Source: JAAFHB01 sp037133495 (GTDB lineage Bacteria > Bacteroidota > Bacteroidia > Bacteroidales > Prolixibacteraceae). Taken from it: DNA of 64,000 nucleotides. The DNA is taken from the NCBI GenBank assembly GCA_037133495.1, contig JBAXOA010000003.1, forward strand, positions 1-64,000. The letters run 5' to 3'. Positions within the stretch are counted from its first letter, which is position 1. Each line of letters opens with the position of its first letter. Positions 26,728 through 35,047 of the stretch are shown here, in pieces. A program made the position numbers and the translations under genes. The notes below the pieces were generated by a model. The model saw only the letters and a list, made by a program, of their open reading frames with translations. It made no database searches and was not told the DNA's origin.

Positions 26728-28062
26728 TTAGCGATGTTTTAATATGGCTTCACCGTACTTGGTGGATATTTCAATTCCTATCTTTCTTAAAAATTCAGTG
26801 GGAAGTTCTCCCCCTGCAAAAATGTAAACTAAATCATTCGCCATTTTTAATACCTCTTTTGAATTACTTTCAGAGTAGTGGATCGCATCGGGCTCGATAG
26901 AGATCAAATTTGACTCAAATTTCACCGCAATCAGTCCATCCTTGATCGCGGCATTAATTTTCACTGCATTTTTAAGTTTTATTCTGCCGAAAGAGTTATT
27001 CCTGTAGGAGATTGTGACCTTGTTCAGATCGGCCAGAAGCAATGCTGATTCTATCGCCGAGTCTCCGCCGCCTACAACAACTATATTTTTATTGGAGATC
27101 AATTCAGGTTCTAAAAGACGGTATGCTACTTTTTCAGAATTCTCTCCCGGTACATTTAGTTTACGAGGAGTTCCGCGTCTTCCAATTGCAAGTAAGATGC
27201 TTTTGGTTGTAAAGTTCTCTCCATGAATTGTTTCAACAGTAAATATGCCACTATTGCTGGTTACAGCCTCCACTTTCGAATTCTCCTGAATAATAATCTC
27301 ATTTTTTGCCAATACCGAATTCCATAATTCAAGCAATTGTGCTTTGGATGTTTCATTAAATTTCACTTTGCCGTGAAGTGGTAAATCCATTGGCGCGGTC
27401 ATAACTATTTTAGCTCTGGGAAATGTAAAAACAGTACCTCCCAATGTATCTTGTTCCAGAATTAAAGCCTTTAAATTGAGTTTTTTAGCCGTAAGAGCAG
27501 CTGAAATACCAGCCGGACCTGCGCCTACAACAATCAGATCAAAGTTTGCTTCCGTATCTTTTCGTAATGTTTTTATTATGTTTTCAACTGCTTCATTTCC
27601 CTGCTTAACGGCGTTTCTGATTAATCCCATCCCACCCAATTCACCGGCAATAAAAATGCCGGGAACATTTGTTTCAAAATTTGGACTGACATGTGGCAGA
27701 TCAACTCCCCGTTTTTCAGTGCCGATGTACAACGAAATCGCCTCTACCGGACATGCCCGGAAACAAGCCCCATGACCAATGCAGTGAGAAGCGTTGATAA
27801 TTGTTGCCCGGCCATTTCTGATTCCTAAAATATCCTTTTCTGGACACGCTTCAATGCATGCACCACTCTTTATACACCGGTAAGGATCTACTACAGGATA
27901 GAGCGAAACAGGTTCGTGCACCCCATCTTCTTTGGCTTGCGCTATTTTTACATCAACTTCTTTCGACTCTCTCTTTTGCTTTAGGATATAAATTACTAAA
28001 ATACCCGCTATGAGAAGTATTGCAGAACCATAAATGGCAACTTCTTCGATAATTATATCCAT
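26728..28062 (-). CDS. membrane-anchored ferredoxin-like / FAD-NAD(P) oxidoreductase
   Basis: A 444-residue protein. An N-terminal membrane helix (about 8-27) is followed by two ferredoxin-like motifs, CIKSGACIEACP and CIGHGACFRACP, and then a thioredoxin-reductase-like flavoprotein domain (LIVVGAGPAGISAA for FAD, about 178-191; VVVGGGDSAIESA for NAD(P), about 324-336). Both FeS motifs have C-x2-[S/H]-x2-C-x3-C, that is, the second Cys of each is replaced, so cluster type or ligation is unusual. It probably carries electrons between NAD(P)H, a ferredoxin-like cluster and the cytochromes. ATG 28062, 4 bases after the previous stop, is preferred over an upstream in-frame start at 28104, which would overlap the cytochrome b-like gene. 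Confidence 0.85.
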   Translation of the reverse strand: MDIIIEEVAIYGSAILLIAGILVIYILKQKRESKEVDVKIAQAKEDGVHEPVSLYPVVDPYRCIKSGACIEACPEKDILGIRNGRATIINASHCIGHGACFRACPVEAISLYIGTEKRGVDLPHVSPNFETNVPGIFIAGELGGMGLIRNAVKQGNEAVENIIKTLRKDTEANFDLIVVGAGPAGISAALTAKKLNLKALILEQDTLGGTVFTFPRAKIVMTAPMDLPLHGKVKFNETSKAQLLELWNSVLAKNEIIIQENSKVEAVTSNSGIFTVETIHGENFTTKSILLAIGRRGTPRKLNVPGENSEKVAYRLLEPELISNKNIVVVGGGDSAIESALLLADLNKVTISYRNNSFGRIKLKNAVKINAAIKDGLIAVKFESNLISIEPDAIHYSESNSKEVLKMANDLVYIFAGGELPTEFLRKIGIEISTKYGEAILKHR

Positions 28063-28066
28063 AAAA

Positions 28067-28852
28067 TTAAAATATCCATTTATAACCAAGTGTAAGCACA
28101 ACAATTACATGTATGACCATTACAATCAACATGATCAAAGCGAACGGCAAGTGAGCAACGTGCCAGTATTTGAAAATATTTTGCATCATATCCAGCCGCT
28201 TAATTTTTTTGACCAGATTTTGTTGGGTACGTATCAGATCTTTAACTTTTTGAACCTCCTTTTTTGAAAGGTTATTCGCTTTTAAAGCAGAGTTTATCCC
28301 TCCTGAATTTTCTTTATTGAGATCGTAAATTTCAATGTTGTATTTAAACTTTATCTCCTCGGCAAGCTCATCTTTCATATCCTGCACCTCATTAAAACTT
28401 AATTCGCGTCCTTCTATCGTTCTGGGTATCTGTAGATAAATAAACCTGCCAATAACTCCACTCGCGACAACCGCAACCAAACTCCAAAAACTGATCGCTA
28501 CTATTCCGCCAAATTTAAACGAGGTGTGGTACAAAATAAAAACAGGGCCTAGCGCACACAAAAAAATATGAAATTCGAGCCAGTACTTTAACGTTCCTAT
28601 ACCAGAAAGCATCTTGATTCGTTTGCGGGCCATATAAGAAAAAACGCCAATAACGATAAGCAACGAACCAATAATTCCTAATCCATGTCCTAAAAATCCA
28701 CTTGGTTTTAGCAAGGCATAATCAGGGTGAAAATAGCGATCCTCTACCGGTAATTTATAAAAGGAAAAGCCAATATAACCTATAATAATGATGGCCGCCA
28801 TAACCACGGCAATATAGAAAGATAAATAAATTTTATGAACAAATCTTGTCAT
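28067..28852 (-). CDS. diheme cytochrome b-like membrane protein
   Basis: A 261-residue protein with about five membrane helices (about 10-32, 52-75, 93-112, 115-140, 235-256) and a charged cytoplasmic or periplasmic stretch at 145-228. H95 and H109 lie 14 apart in one helix and H234 and H248 lie 14 apart in another. That is the spacing used by cytochrome b proteins to hold two stacked b haems. H56 may add a quinone-side role. Sequence family not recognised. As the first gene of the operon it is the likely quinol or menaquinol dehydrogenase or the membrane electron entry point. Confidence 0.72.
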   Translation of the reverse strand: MTRFVHKIYLSFYIAVVMAAIIIIGYIGFSFYKLPVEDRYFHPDYALLKPSGFLGHGLGIIGSLLIVIGVFSYMARKRIKMLSGIGTLKYWLEFHIFLCALGPVFILYHTSFKFGGIVAISFWSLVAVVASGVIGRFIYLQIPRTIEGRELSFNEVQDMKDELAEEIKFKYNIEIYDLNKENSGGINSALKANNLSKKEVQKVKDLIRTQQNLVKKIKRLDMMQNIFKYWHVAHLPFALIMLIVMVIHVIVVLTLGYKWIF

Positions 28853-29136
28853 TGGATATTATTGTTTGAAATTATCTATGTTGTTGATAATAAATTAATT
28901 AACTAAGTATTTAGAGGATCTTTAATTCCAATTGTATTTGTATAGCATTGGATATTATTATGACTAATACATGACGAAAGTAATGAATAATTCCATAAAT
29001 AATTCTAAGTAAGGGCAAATGTCAACTGTTTAGAATTAATCTTAATTCGAATAGCAGTTAAATTGACTTTGAAATTGATCCATAATGATTAACTTTAATC
29101 TGCAATTTAGCCATCAAAAAACTCACTGTTTCAGAG
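28853..29136. other. divergent intergenic region
   Basis: This AT-rich 284-base stretch separates the leftward cytochrome operon from the rightward transglutaminase-like gene, so it should contain both promoters. I saw no exact TAnnTTTG on the minus strand; on the plus strand TAACTTTA at 29090-29097 is a one-mismatch -7 candidate 40 bases before the next ATG. No RNA gene or clear palindrome was found. Confidence 0.4.
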
Positions 29137-30570
29137 ATGAAAATCAACTTAAACTGCTTTCTGCTAACTGTTTTTATTGCGATTTCAGCTTGCAGTCAGC
29201 AGCGGAAAGACCGCGCAATTGATGACATTGAACATGCTTTTCAGCAAGGTCGGCTGACCCTTGCCACCCATTGGGCTGATTCTTTATTGAAGAGTAGAAA
29301 TCCGGATTCATTGACAGTAATCAGGCTTAACTCCATTATCGACCATGCACACCGGATAAAGGTTGATTTTTCATTGCTTGAGAAAGACATTAACCATAGT
29401 TTGAAAAAGGAATCGTTGGCGAATACAAAGGATGAAAGGATCAGATGGGAACAGCAAAATTGGCTTGAATACCGGATGATAGATGGTGAAAAGCGTTATT
29501 TTAAACGTGCTGTCCCAAACTTAAAATTGATTCTCAGAAATGAGGAGACCAAACACAACAGAAAGGGAAAAGGGGTCACCAACCACCTCGACTTGTTTTG
29601 TCTGAATCATTCACGAGAGGCAATTAAGTCAGTTGTATCTGGAGGAAGACCAGTCGATCCCGTTAAAATGAAGGTTACATACCGACTGTCTGTCAATGCA
29701 GATGTTGTTCCAGATGGAGAAATAGTCAGATGCTGGTTACCCTGGCCACGCGAACTTCACGCTCGTCAACGCGAAATACTCCTTCAGAAAACGATTCCCG
29801 GGCATTATTTTATTGCTCCTGATACTGTGGAGCAACGATCTGTATATCTTGAAAAGCAGGCAATAAAAGGTAAGCCGGTTGTTTTTGAGATTCAGTTTAA
29901 TTATTCGTCTGCAGCCCGATATGTTGATATTCGGAATGAAAAGATTTCTCCATATGATACCGCATCAGCCGTTTATAAAAGATATACCTCTGAGCAATAT
30001 CCTCAAATTGTGTTTTCAGATAAAATCAGGCAATTGTCTGACAGCATTGTCCGGGGCAGTTCCGATCCCGTTGAAAAGGTTAGAAAACTCTATTATTGGA
30101 TAAACGATCATATTATTTGGACCGGAGCCCTTGAGTATTCAATTTTACCTGATATTCCAGGATATGTATTAACCAACCGAAGGGGGGATTGCGGTATGCA
30201 AACGCTTCTGTTTATGACAATGGCTCGGGTTCAGCACCTTCCTGTGAAGTGGCAGAGCGGTTGGATGATGCACCCCGGGGATGTAAATCTGCATGATTGG
30301 TGCGAAGTTTATTATGAGGGCTTAGGATGGGTTCCACTCGACATGTCGTTTAATCTTCAGAAAACCAGTGATTTGCGTGAAGAGGAATTCTATATAAGCG
30401 GCATAGATGCCTATCGGTTGATTGTTAATGATGACATTGGAAGTGAGTTAGTTCCTGCAAAAAAATATGCAAGAAGTGAGCCATATGATTTTCAGCGTGG
30501 TGAAGTGGAATGGCGCGGCGGAAATCTCTACTTCGATCAATGGGATTATAAAATGAATGTTGAATATTGA
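29137..30570 (+). CDS. transglutaminase-like lipoprotein
   Basis: A 477-residue lipoprotein (lipobox ISAC, Cys about residue 19). The C-terminal half has the transglutaminase/cysteine-protease core with triad C352 (RGDCGMQ), H386 (NLHDW) and D402 (PLDMSF). The first ~170 residues are helical and lack a known domain. Bacteroidota proteins of this type are often found by peptide or peptidoglycan salvage genes and may act as peptidases and not cross-linkers. The gene lies directly upstream of an NlpC/P60 lipoprotein and a muropeptide epimerase, which suggests a joint role at the cell envelope. Confidence 0.83.
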   Translation: MKINLNCFLLTVFIAISACSQQRKDRAIDDIEHAFQQGRLTLATHWADSLLKSRNPDSLTVIRLNSIIDHAHRIKVDFSLLEKDINHSLKKESLANTKDERIRWEQQNWLEYRMIDGEKRYFKRAVPNLKLILRNEETKHNRKGKGVTNHLDLFCLNHSREAIKSVVSGGRPVDPVKMKVTYRLSVNADVVPDGEIVRCWLPWPRELHARQREILLQKTIPGHYFIAPDTVEQRSVYLEKQAIKGKPVVFEIQFNYSSAARYVDIRNEKISPYDTASAVYKRYTSEQYPQIVFSDKIRQLSDSIVRGSSDPVEKVRKLYYWINDHIIWTGALEYSILPDIPGYVLTNRRGDCGMQTLLFMTMARVQHLPVKWQSGWMMHPGDVNLHDWCEVYYEGLGWVPLDMSFNLQKTSDLREEEFYISGIDAYRLIVNDDIGSELVPAKKYARSEPYDFQRGEVEWRGGNLYFDQWDYKMNVEY

Positions 30571-30636
30571 ATTAATGCTACTTTTGTTCTATTATAAGGC
30601 ATTACAGGAAGCAAAATAAATAAATATAAAACATCC

Positions 30637-31803
30637 ATGAAATTTATCCTTTTTATCGTAGTGGTCGTTTTAGCTCTCTTGTCCGGGTGTTACCAGCATT
30701 CTGTAGACCAGCTTCAGGCAGAGATAGACATTATATCAAAACACTGGGTTCCAGATAAGAGGGTAGGGATCTGCAATCTCCGGTTAGTGAAAAGTGCCGG
30801 AGGCGAGATGACTTTGAAAGGTGAATCATTGTTTCCGGGGGCTAAAGCTGAGGCGTTGAAACTGTTGAGCAGTAAAGGTATTTCGGTCATCGACAGCGCC
30901 ATTTTGCTTCCCGATACCATCAATGTAAAAAAAAGCTGGGGATTAATTAATATCAGTGTAGCCAACCTGCGTGGAAAGTCAGCCCATGCTTCCGAGTTGG
31001 TTTCGCAGGCAATTATGGGCACTCCGGTTCGAATTTTAAAAGAAGATAACGGTTGGGTGTTAGTGCAGACCCCCGAAAATTATATTGCATGGACTAACGA
31101 ATCATCGGTGCAGAAAATGAGTTTCACGGAGATGATAAAATGGCGAAATTCAGACCGGATGATTTATACCGAATCTTTTGGTAAAGTCTATAAGGATCCA
31201 AAGCTTATTGAAGTGATCAGTGATTTGGTTGCGGGAGCAATTGTTGCTAAACTAAGTGAAAGTCAGGATTTTTCTTCAATTTTACTTCCGGATGGGCGCG
31301 CAGGATATGTCGCAAATATTAATTGGTTCTCGTTTAACCAATGGAAAGATACTGTTTCGGTAATCAACGATCAGTTGATCAAAAGTGGCCGACAGTTTCT
31401 GGGTTTTCCATATCTTTGGGGCGGAACATCTTCTAAGGCAATGGATTGCAGTGGATTTGTCAAGACTGTCTTTTTTCTTAACGGAATTATTCTTGAACGT
31501 GACGCATCACAGCAGGTAAAGCATGGAGCTGAAGTAGATGTGACTTCTGGTTGGAATAATCTCCAAAAGGGCGATTTGCTTTTTTTTGGTTCCAGAGATC
31601 CTTACCGGGTTACTCACGTCGCAATATATATAGGCAACAGCGAGTTAATACACTCTTCAGGCAGTGTTAGAATTAATAGTCTTGATAATAAGAAAGATAA
31701 TTATAGCAATATTCTTGGTGCTACTTTACTGGCAGCACGAAGAGTGATCGGTTTGCCTCCTGAAAATGGCTATTTGCCGGTAAGGCTGAACAATTGGTAC
31801 TAA
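30637..31803 (+). CDS. NlpC/P60 family gamma-D-glutamyl endopeptidase lipoprotein
   Basis: A 388-residue lipoprotein (lipobox LLSGC, Cys about 18). Two SH3-like segments (about 110-235) precede an NlpC/P60 domain with C271 in MDCSGF, H327 in VTHVAIY and a third polar residue near H339. Members cleave the gamma-D-Glu-diaminopimelate bond of stem peptides, releasing L-Ala-gamma-D-Glu. The next gene encodes the epimerase for exactly that dipeptide. The frames overlap by a few bases only if the longer start of the epimerase is used; with ATG 31815 they are 11 bases apart. Confidence 0.88.
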   Translation: MKFILFIVVVVLALLSGCYQHSVDQLQAEIDIISKHWVPDKRVGICNLRLVKSAGGEMTLKGESLFPGAKAEALKLLSSKGISVIDSAILLPDTINVKKSWGLINISVANLRGKSAHASELVSQAIMGTPVRILKEDNGWVLVQTPENYIAWTNESSVQKMSFTEMIKWRNSDRMIYTESFGKVYKDPKLIEVISDLVAGAIVAKLSESQDFSSILLPDGRAGYVANINWFSFNQWKDTVSVINDQLIKSGRQFLGFPYLWGGTSSKAMDCSGFVKTVFFLNGIILERDASQQVKHGAEVDVTSGWNNLQKGDLLFFGSRDPYRVTHVAIYIGNSELIHSSGSVRINSLDNKKDNYSNILGATLLAARRVIGLPPENGYLPVRLNNWY

Positions 31804-31814
31804 AAAATCTTCAG

Positions 31815-32957
31815 ATGAGTAACCGACGTAATTTTTTAAAATTCAGCGGAATAGCAGCGGGTTCGCTAATCCTGCCTAATTCATTAGGTGCTGCCGGAGT
31901 GAATAACCCTTTAAATAAGAAATCAGGAAAATCTACCATCATGAAATTGCGTTTTCGGCCCTACGATCTTCAATTGAAACATGTCTTTACTATTGCAAAT
32001 AACTCACGGACTACAACACCTGTGATGCTTACAGAGCTGGAATATGACGGACTCGTTGGATATGGAGAAGCAAGTATGCCCCCTTATCTGGGCGAAAGTC
32101 ATAAATCCGCTAATGAATTTCTCTCCAAAGTTGACCTGTCTGGTTTCAAAGATCCTTTTGAGATAGAAGATATATTACAGTATATTGATAAACTCGCACC
32201 GGGTAATTATGCGGCAAAAGCCTCCGTAGATATTGCCTTGCACGATTTGATCGGGAAGATTGTTCAACAGCCGTGGCATAGGTTGTGGGGTTTAAATCCG
32301 GCAAAAACGCCAAATACAAGTTTTACAATTGGAATCGATACGCCCGAAGTTGTTAAAGAAAAAGTGCGCGAGGCCGACGTGTATAAAATTTTGAAAGTTA
32401 AGCTGGGGCGCGACAACGATAAAGAAATGATTACCGCCATTAGGTCTGTTACCAATAAGCCTATATGCGTTGATGTGAATCAAGGCTGGAAGGATCGTTC
32501 TATGGCGTTGGAAATGATCCGGTGGCTGGCAACTCAGGGAGTCGTTTTTGTTGAGCAGCCGATGAGCAAAACCGCGGTTGAGGATATTGCCTGGTTAACA
32601 CAAAACAGTCCTTTACCCATTATCGCAGATGAGGCGGTTCAAACAGTTAACGATGTTATCTCTGTAAATAAGATCTATTCAGGGATTAATATCAAATTAA
32701 TGAAATGTGGTGGATTGCGCAATGCCTATAAGATGGCTAATATGGCTAAGATAATGGGAATGAAGGTTATGATTGGCTGTATGACTGAAACATCGTGTGC
32801 AATTTCAGCTGCAGCTCAATTATCGCCTATGGCGGACTGGGCTGATCTGGATGGCAATTTATTGATTAGCAACGATATATATGATGGGGCTCAGGTTGTA
32901 AACGGCAAAGTAACTTTGCTTGATTTACCCGGTATTGGAATCAGGCTGAAAAAATAA
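31815..32957 (+). CDS. L-Ala-D/L-Glu (dipeptide) epimerase with Tat signal
   Basis: A 380-residue enolase-superfamily protein. The N-terminus SNRRNFLKFSGIAAG fits a twin-arginine signal, and the enzyme body starts near residue 40. The muconate-lactonising subgroup motifs are visible: KVKLGRD for the catalytic KxK base, DVNQGW, EQPM and ADEAVQ for the magnesium ligands, and KLMKCGG for the opposite-face lysine. It would epimerise L-Ala-D-Glu to L-Ala-L-Glu so peptidases can use it. The family is usually cytoplasmic in E. coli (YcjG); export here would put epimerisation in the periplasm. Start ATG 31815 keeps the Tat motif at the N-terminus; the longer in-frame start at 31794 overlaps the previous gene. 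Confidence 0.88.
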   Translation: MSNRRNFLKFSGIAAGSLILPNSLGAAGVNNPLNKKSGKSTIMKLRFRPYDLQLKHVFTIANNSRTTTPVMLTELEYDGLVGYGEASMPPYLGESHKSANEFLSKVDLSGFKDPFEIEDILQYIDKLAPGNYAAKASVDIALHDLIGKIVQQPWHRLWGLNPAKTPNTSFTIGIDTPEVVKEKVREADVYKILKVKLGRDNDKEMITAIRSVTNKPICVDVNQGWKDRSMALEMIRWLATQGVVFVEQPMSKTAVEDIAWLTQNSPLPIIADEAVQTVNDVISVNKIYSGINIKLMKCGGLRNAYKMANMAKIMGMKVMIGCMTETSCAISAAAQLSPMADWADLDGNLLISNDIYDGAQVVNGKVTLLDLPGIGIRLKK

Positions 32958-33045
32958 GTAAAGGCACAAACAAAGAACATTAAACATTATTAATTGATAA
33001 TTACTTGTCATTAAATGTTTTTATTTATCCCCCAATTTACACAGA

Positions 33046-33708
33046 CTAATCCCCCAAAACCGGTTCTTTGGTTGGAAAGGTTAAATGTTTAAGCATTTCC
33101 GGCTCATGTTTGAACCCTTTTATAGCAGCGTCATGAATGATCTTCATTAAATTAAATAACTCTTCAAGCCTGCTTTTATAAGCTTTATTCCGGAGCTCTT
33201 TTCTTTCAAGATATTTTATTAACTCTTCGTGTTCATCACTGATTTGCTTGGACAATTCCACAATTTCTTCCAAAGTAGAATCGGGACAATTAGCCGCTTT
33301 TAAATCGGCCTTTTTTTCATTTATTAAATTAACCGATCCTTCAAGAAACGATCTTAATTCTGAATAATTGTGGATTACCTTTTCCATTTCGCAGTAACCA
33401 TATGCTTCCCATATATTTGAATGATACGGAAATGCCTTTTGAAGATAGAAACGAAAGATCAGAAAAAAATTCCTGACCTGATCTGACATTGCATCAAGAT
33501 CCAGCTTATATTTGTAAGTGATACTGTCAGTTTCTGATTCCAATGTATAGGCCTGTACTTCATAAAAAAGGGCTTTGAATTTATAAATAATGGCCTGATC
33601 CAATTCTAGCTGAGCATTTTTGCTGGAGAACAGATGACTACTCAGGTGTTTTTTAAACCCTGAAGCAATTTCCAGCAACTCGTTTTCGGGATAATTAGAA
33701 ATTTTCAT
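33046..33708 (-). CDS. hypothetical helical protein
   Basis: A 220-residue soluble protein with no recognised domain. It is highly charged and mostly helical; a region of heptad-like pattern (about 125-200, rich in Glu and Leu, EEIVELSKQISDEHEELIKY) suggests a coiled coil. No catalytic motif was seen. The start at ATG 33708 is chosen because the longer in-frame reading (to 33804) adds an unlikely basic and aromatic segment. It stands alone between the epimerase gene, with which it converges, and tonB. Confidence 0.6.
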   Translation of the reverse strand: MKISNYPENELLEIASGFKKHLSSHLFSSKNAQLELDQAIIYKFKALFYEVQAYTLESETDSITYKYKLDLDAMSDQVRNFFLIFRFYLQKAFPYHSNIWEAYGYCEMEKVIHNYSELRSFLEGSVNLINEKKADLKAANCPDSTLEEIVELSKQISDEHEELIKYLERKELRNKAYKSRLEELFNLMKIIHDAAIKGFKHEPEMLKHLTFPTKEPVLGD

Positions 33709-33976
33709 AATAATCAGAAATTGAATTCTTGATAACAAGCAACGAAAAGTTTCAAATAACCTTATTTCTATCCTGTTAAATCTGAACCATTTCCATGAAT
33801 CCAATTCTTTAATCAGTTTATATGATTAAAGTTCAACACGATATACAATAGCACAATTATTAATTTCCATAAATGTACTCTTAAAATCATGGAAATGCAA
33901 ATGTTCTTCTTAGTATTTTGGGTTCTTTAACAAAATTTGTGATAATGCGGATAGCCTATAAATTGCCGGATAGCAA

Positions 33977-34906
33977 TTATTGCAGAATGAAATGATAGGT
34001 TATAGTCCCTTTTTGAAATGCCGGAGCATTGGCGTCCGCATTAAAGCTAGCTTCTAATGCTGCTTTTTTAGCAGCTTCAAGTAAATCGCTATCTATTGTA
34101 TTGGAACCTTTAATGCCGGGTAGCGCCTTGGTAACCTTGCCAAATTTATCTACTGTAACTTCTACTACTACAATTCCCGCTTCATTGCCGGGGAAAGCGG
34201 GTTTTGGCAACAGACGTGCATTGCGTCCGGAAAGACTAAACGAGATTCCTTTTCCCGCTCCCGCTCCCCCGCCAAGTCCGTACTGGTTTGCACCTGGCGT
34301 GCCATCGGGACTTCCTTGGTTGCCTTTGCCGTAAGTATTTCCCTGCCCAGTACTCTGAGAACCATTGTCGGTTTTGCCACCTCCGAAAGCATTTTTTGCA
34401 CGTGAATTAATTGCGCCGATTTTTCTTTCTTTTTCTTGCCGGATGCGTGCTTCTTCAGCTTCCTGCTGTTGCTTTTCCCGGGCTTCTTCAGCCTCCTGCT
34501 GTTCCTCAAGCTGCTTTTTCTTGCGCGCTTCCAATAGCTTTGTTTTGTTCTCGTCGGCTATCTTTTTCTTTGCCAGAGCCGCAATTGCAACAGTTTTTTC
34601 GTAATTCTGAGTCAACAAGTCTTCATCTCCCTTATTAGTGGTCTTTGTGGAAGGCTTAGGCCGGCTTGCTGGTTTCAAGGCAGGAATGACTTTTTTTGCC
34701 GTTGCAAAAGATTCAGGTGCCTTAGCTGCTGACGGTTCTTCAATGCCAAGCCCGGTGGCTGAGTTTCCGAAATCGACCAGGAATCCTTCCTCGGGTGGGG
34801 GAGGATAAGGCAAGACAAACCCCATATAAAGCAACAGCAGCAGTATTGCGGCATGAAAGAACACCGTTGCAACTACTCCCGTTTTTTGGCTATTGGTCAA
34901 TGTCAT
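33977..34906 (-). CDS. TonB-family energy transducer
   Basis: A 309-residue inner-membrane protein. A single N-terminal helix (about 12-33, FFHAAILLLLLYMGFVL) is followed by a proline-rich start of the periplasmic part, a long Lys/Glu/Gln-rich helical linker (about 110-170), a Gly/Asn-rich stretch and a C-terminal TonB domain (about 235-309, VVVEVTVDKFGKVTKA). It should couple the proton motive force to outer-membrane receptors with ExbB/ExbD, which are not in this window. It lies downstream of tamB on the same strand. The Glu/Gln repeats create long false open frames on the other strand. Confidence 0.83.
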   Translation of the reverse strand: MTLTNSQKTGVVATVFFHAAILLLLLYMGFVLPYPPPPEEGFLVDFGNSATGLGIEEPSAAKAPESFATAKKVIPALKPASRPKPSTKTTNKGDEDLLTQNYEKTVAIAALAKKKIADENKTKLLEARKKKQLEEQQEAEEAREKQQQEAEEARIRQEKERKIGAINSRAKNAFGGGKTDNGSQSTGQGNTYGKGNQGSPDGTPGANQYGLGGGAGAGKGISFSLSGRNARLLPKPAFPGNEAGIVVVEVTVDKFGKVTKALPGIKGSNTIDSDLLEAAKKAALEASFNADANAPAFQKGTITYHFILQ

Positions 34907-35047
34907 AACCGATCATTCTCCATTTGAATATTTTAATTTGTTCCGGATATGGTGAAAGTTTCTTTTTCTCACCAAAGCGCCGGGAATATTTATCATGTTC
35001 ATTTTGTCAAAAATAGTAATTCCGTACGAATATTTTTCAGGTTATAA

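Noticed and set aside
34029..34638. Several long rightward frames opposite tonB
   Set aside because: They are Ser/Cys/Ala-rich readings of the Glu/Gln/Lys linker codons of the TonB protein, with no start context or domain.
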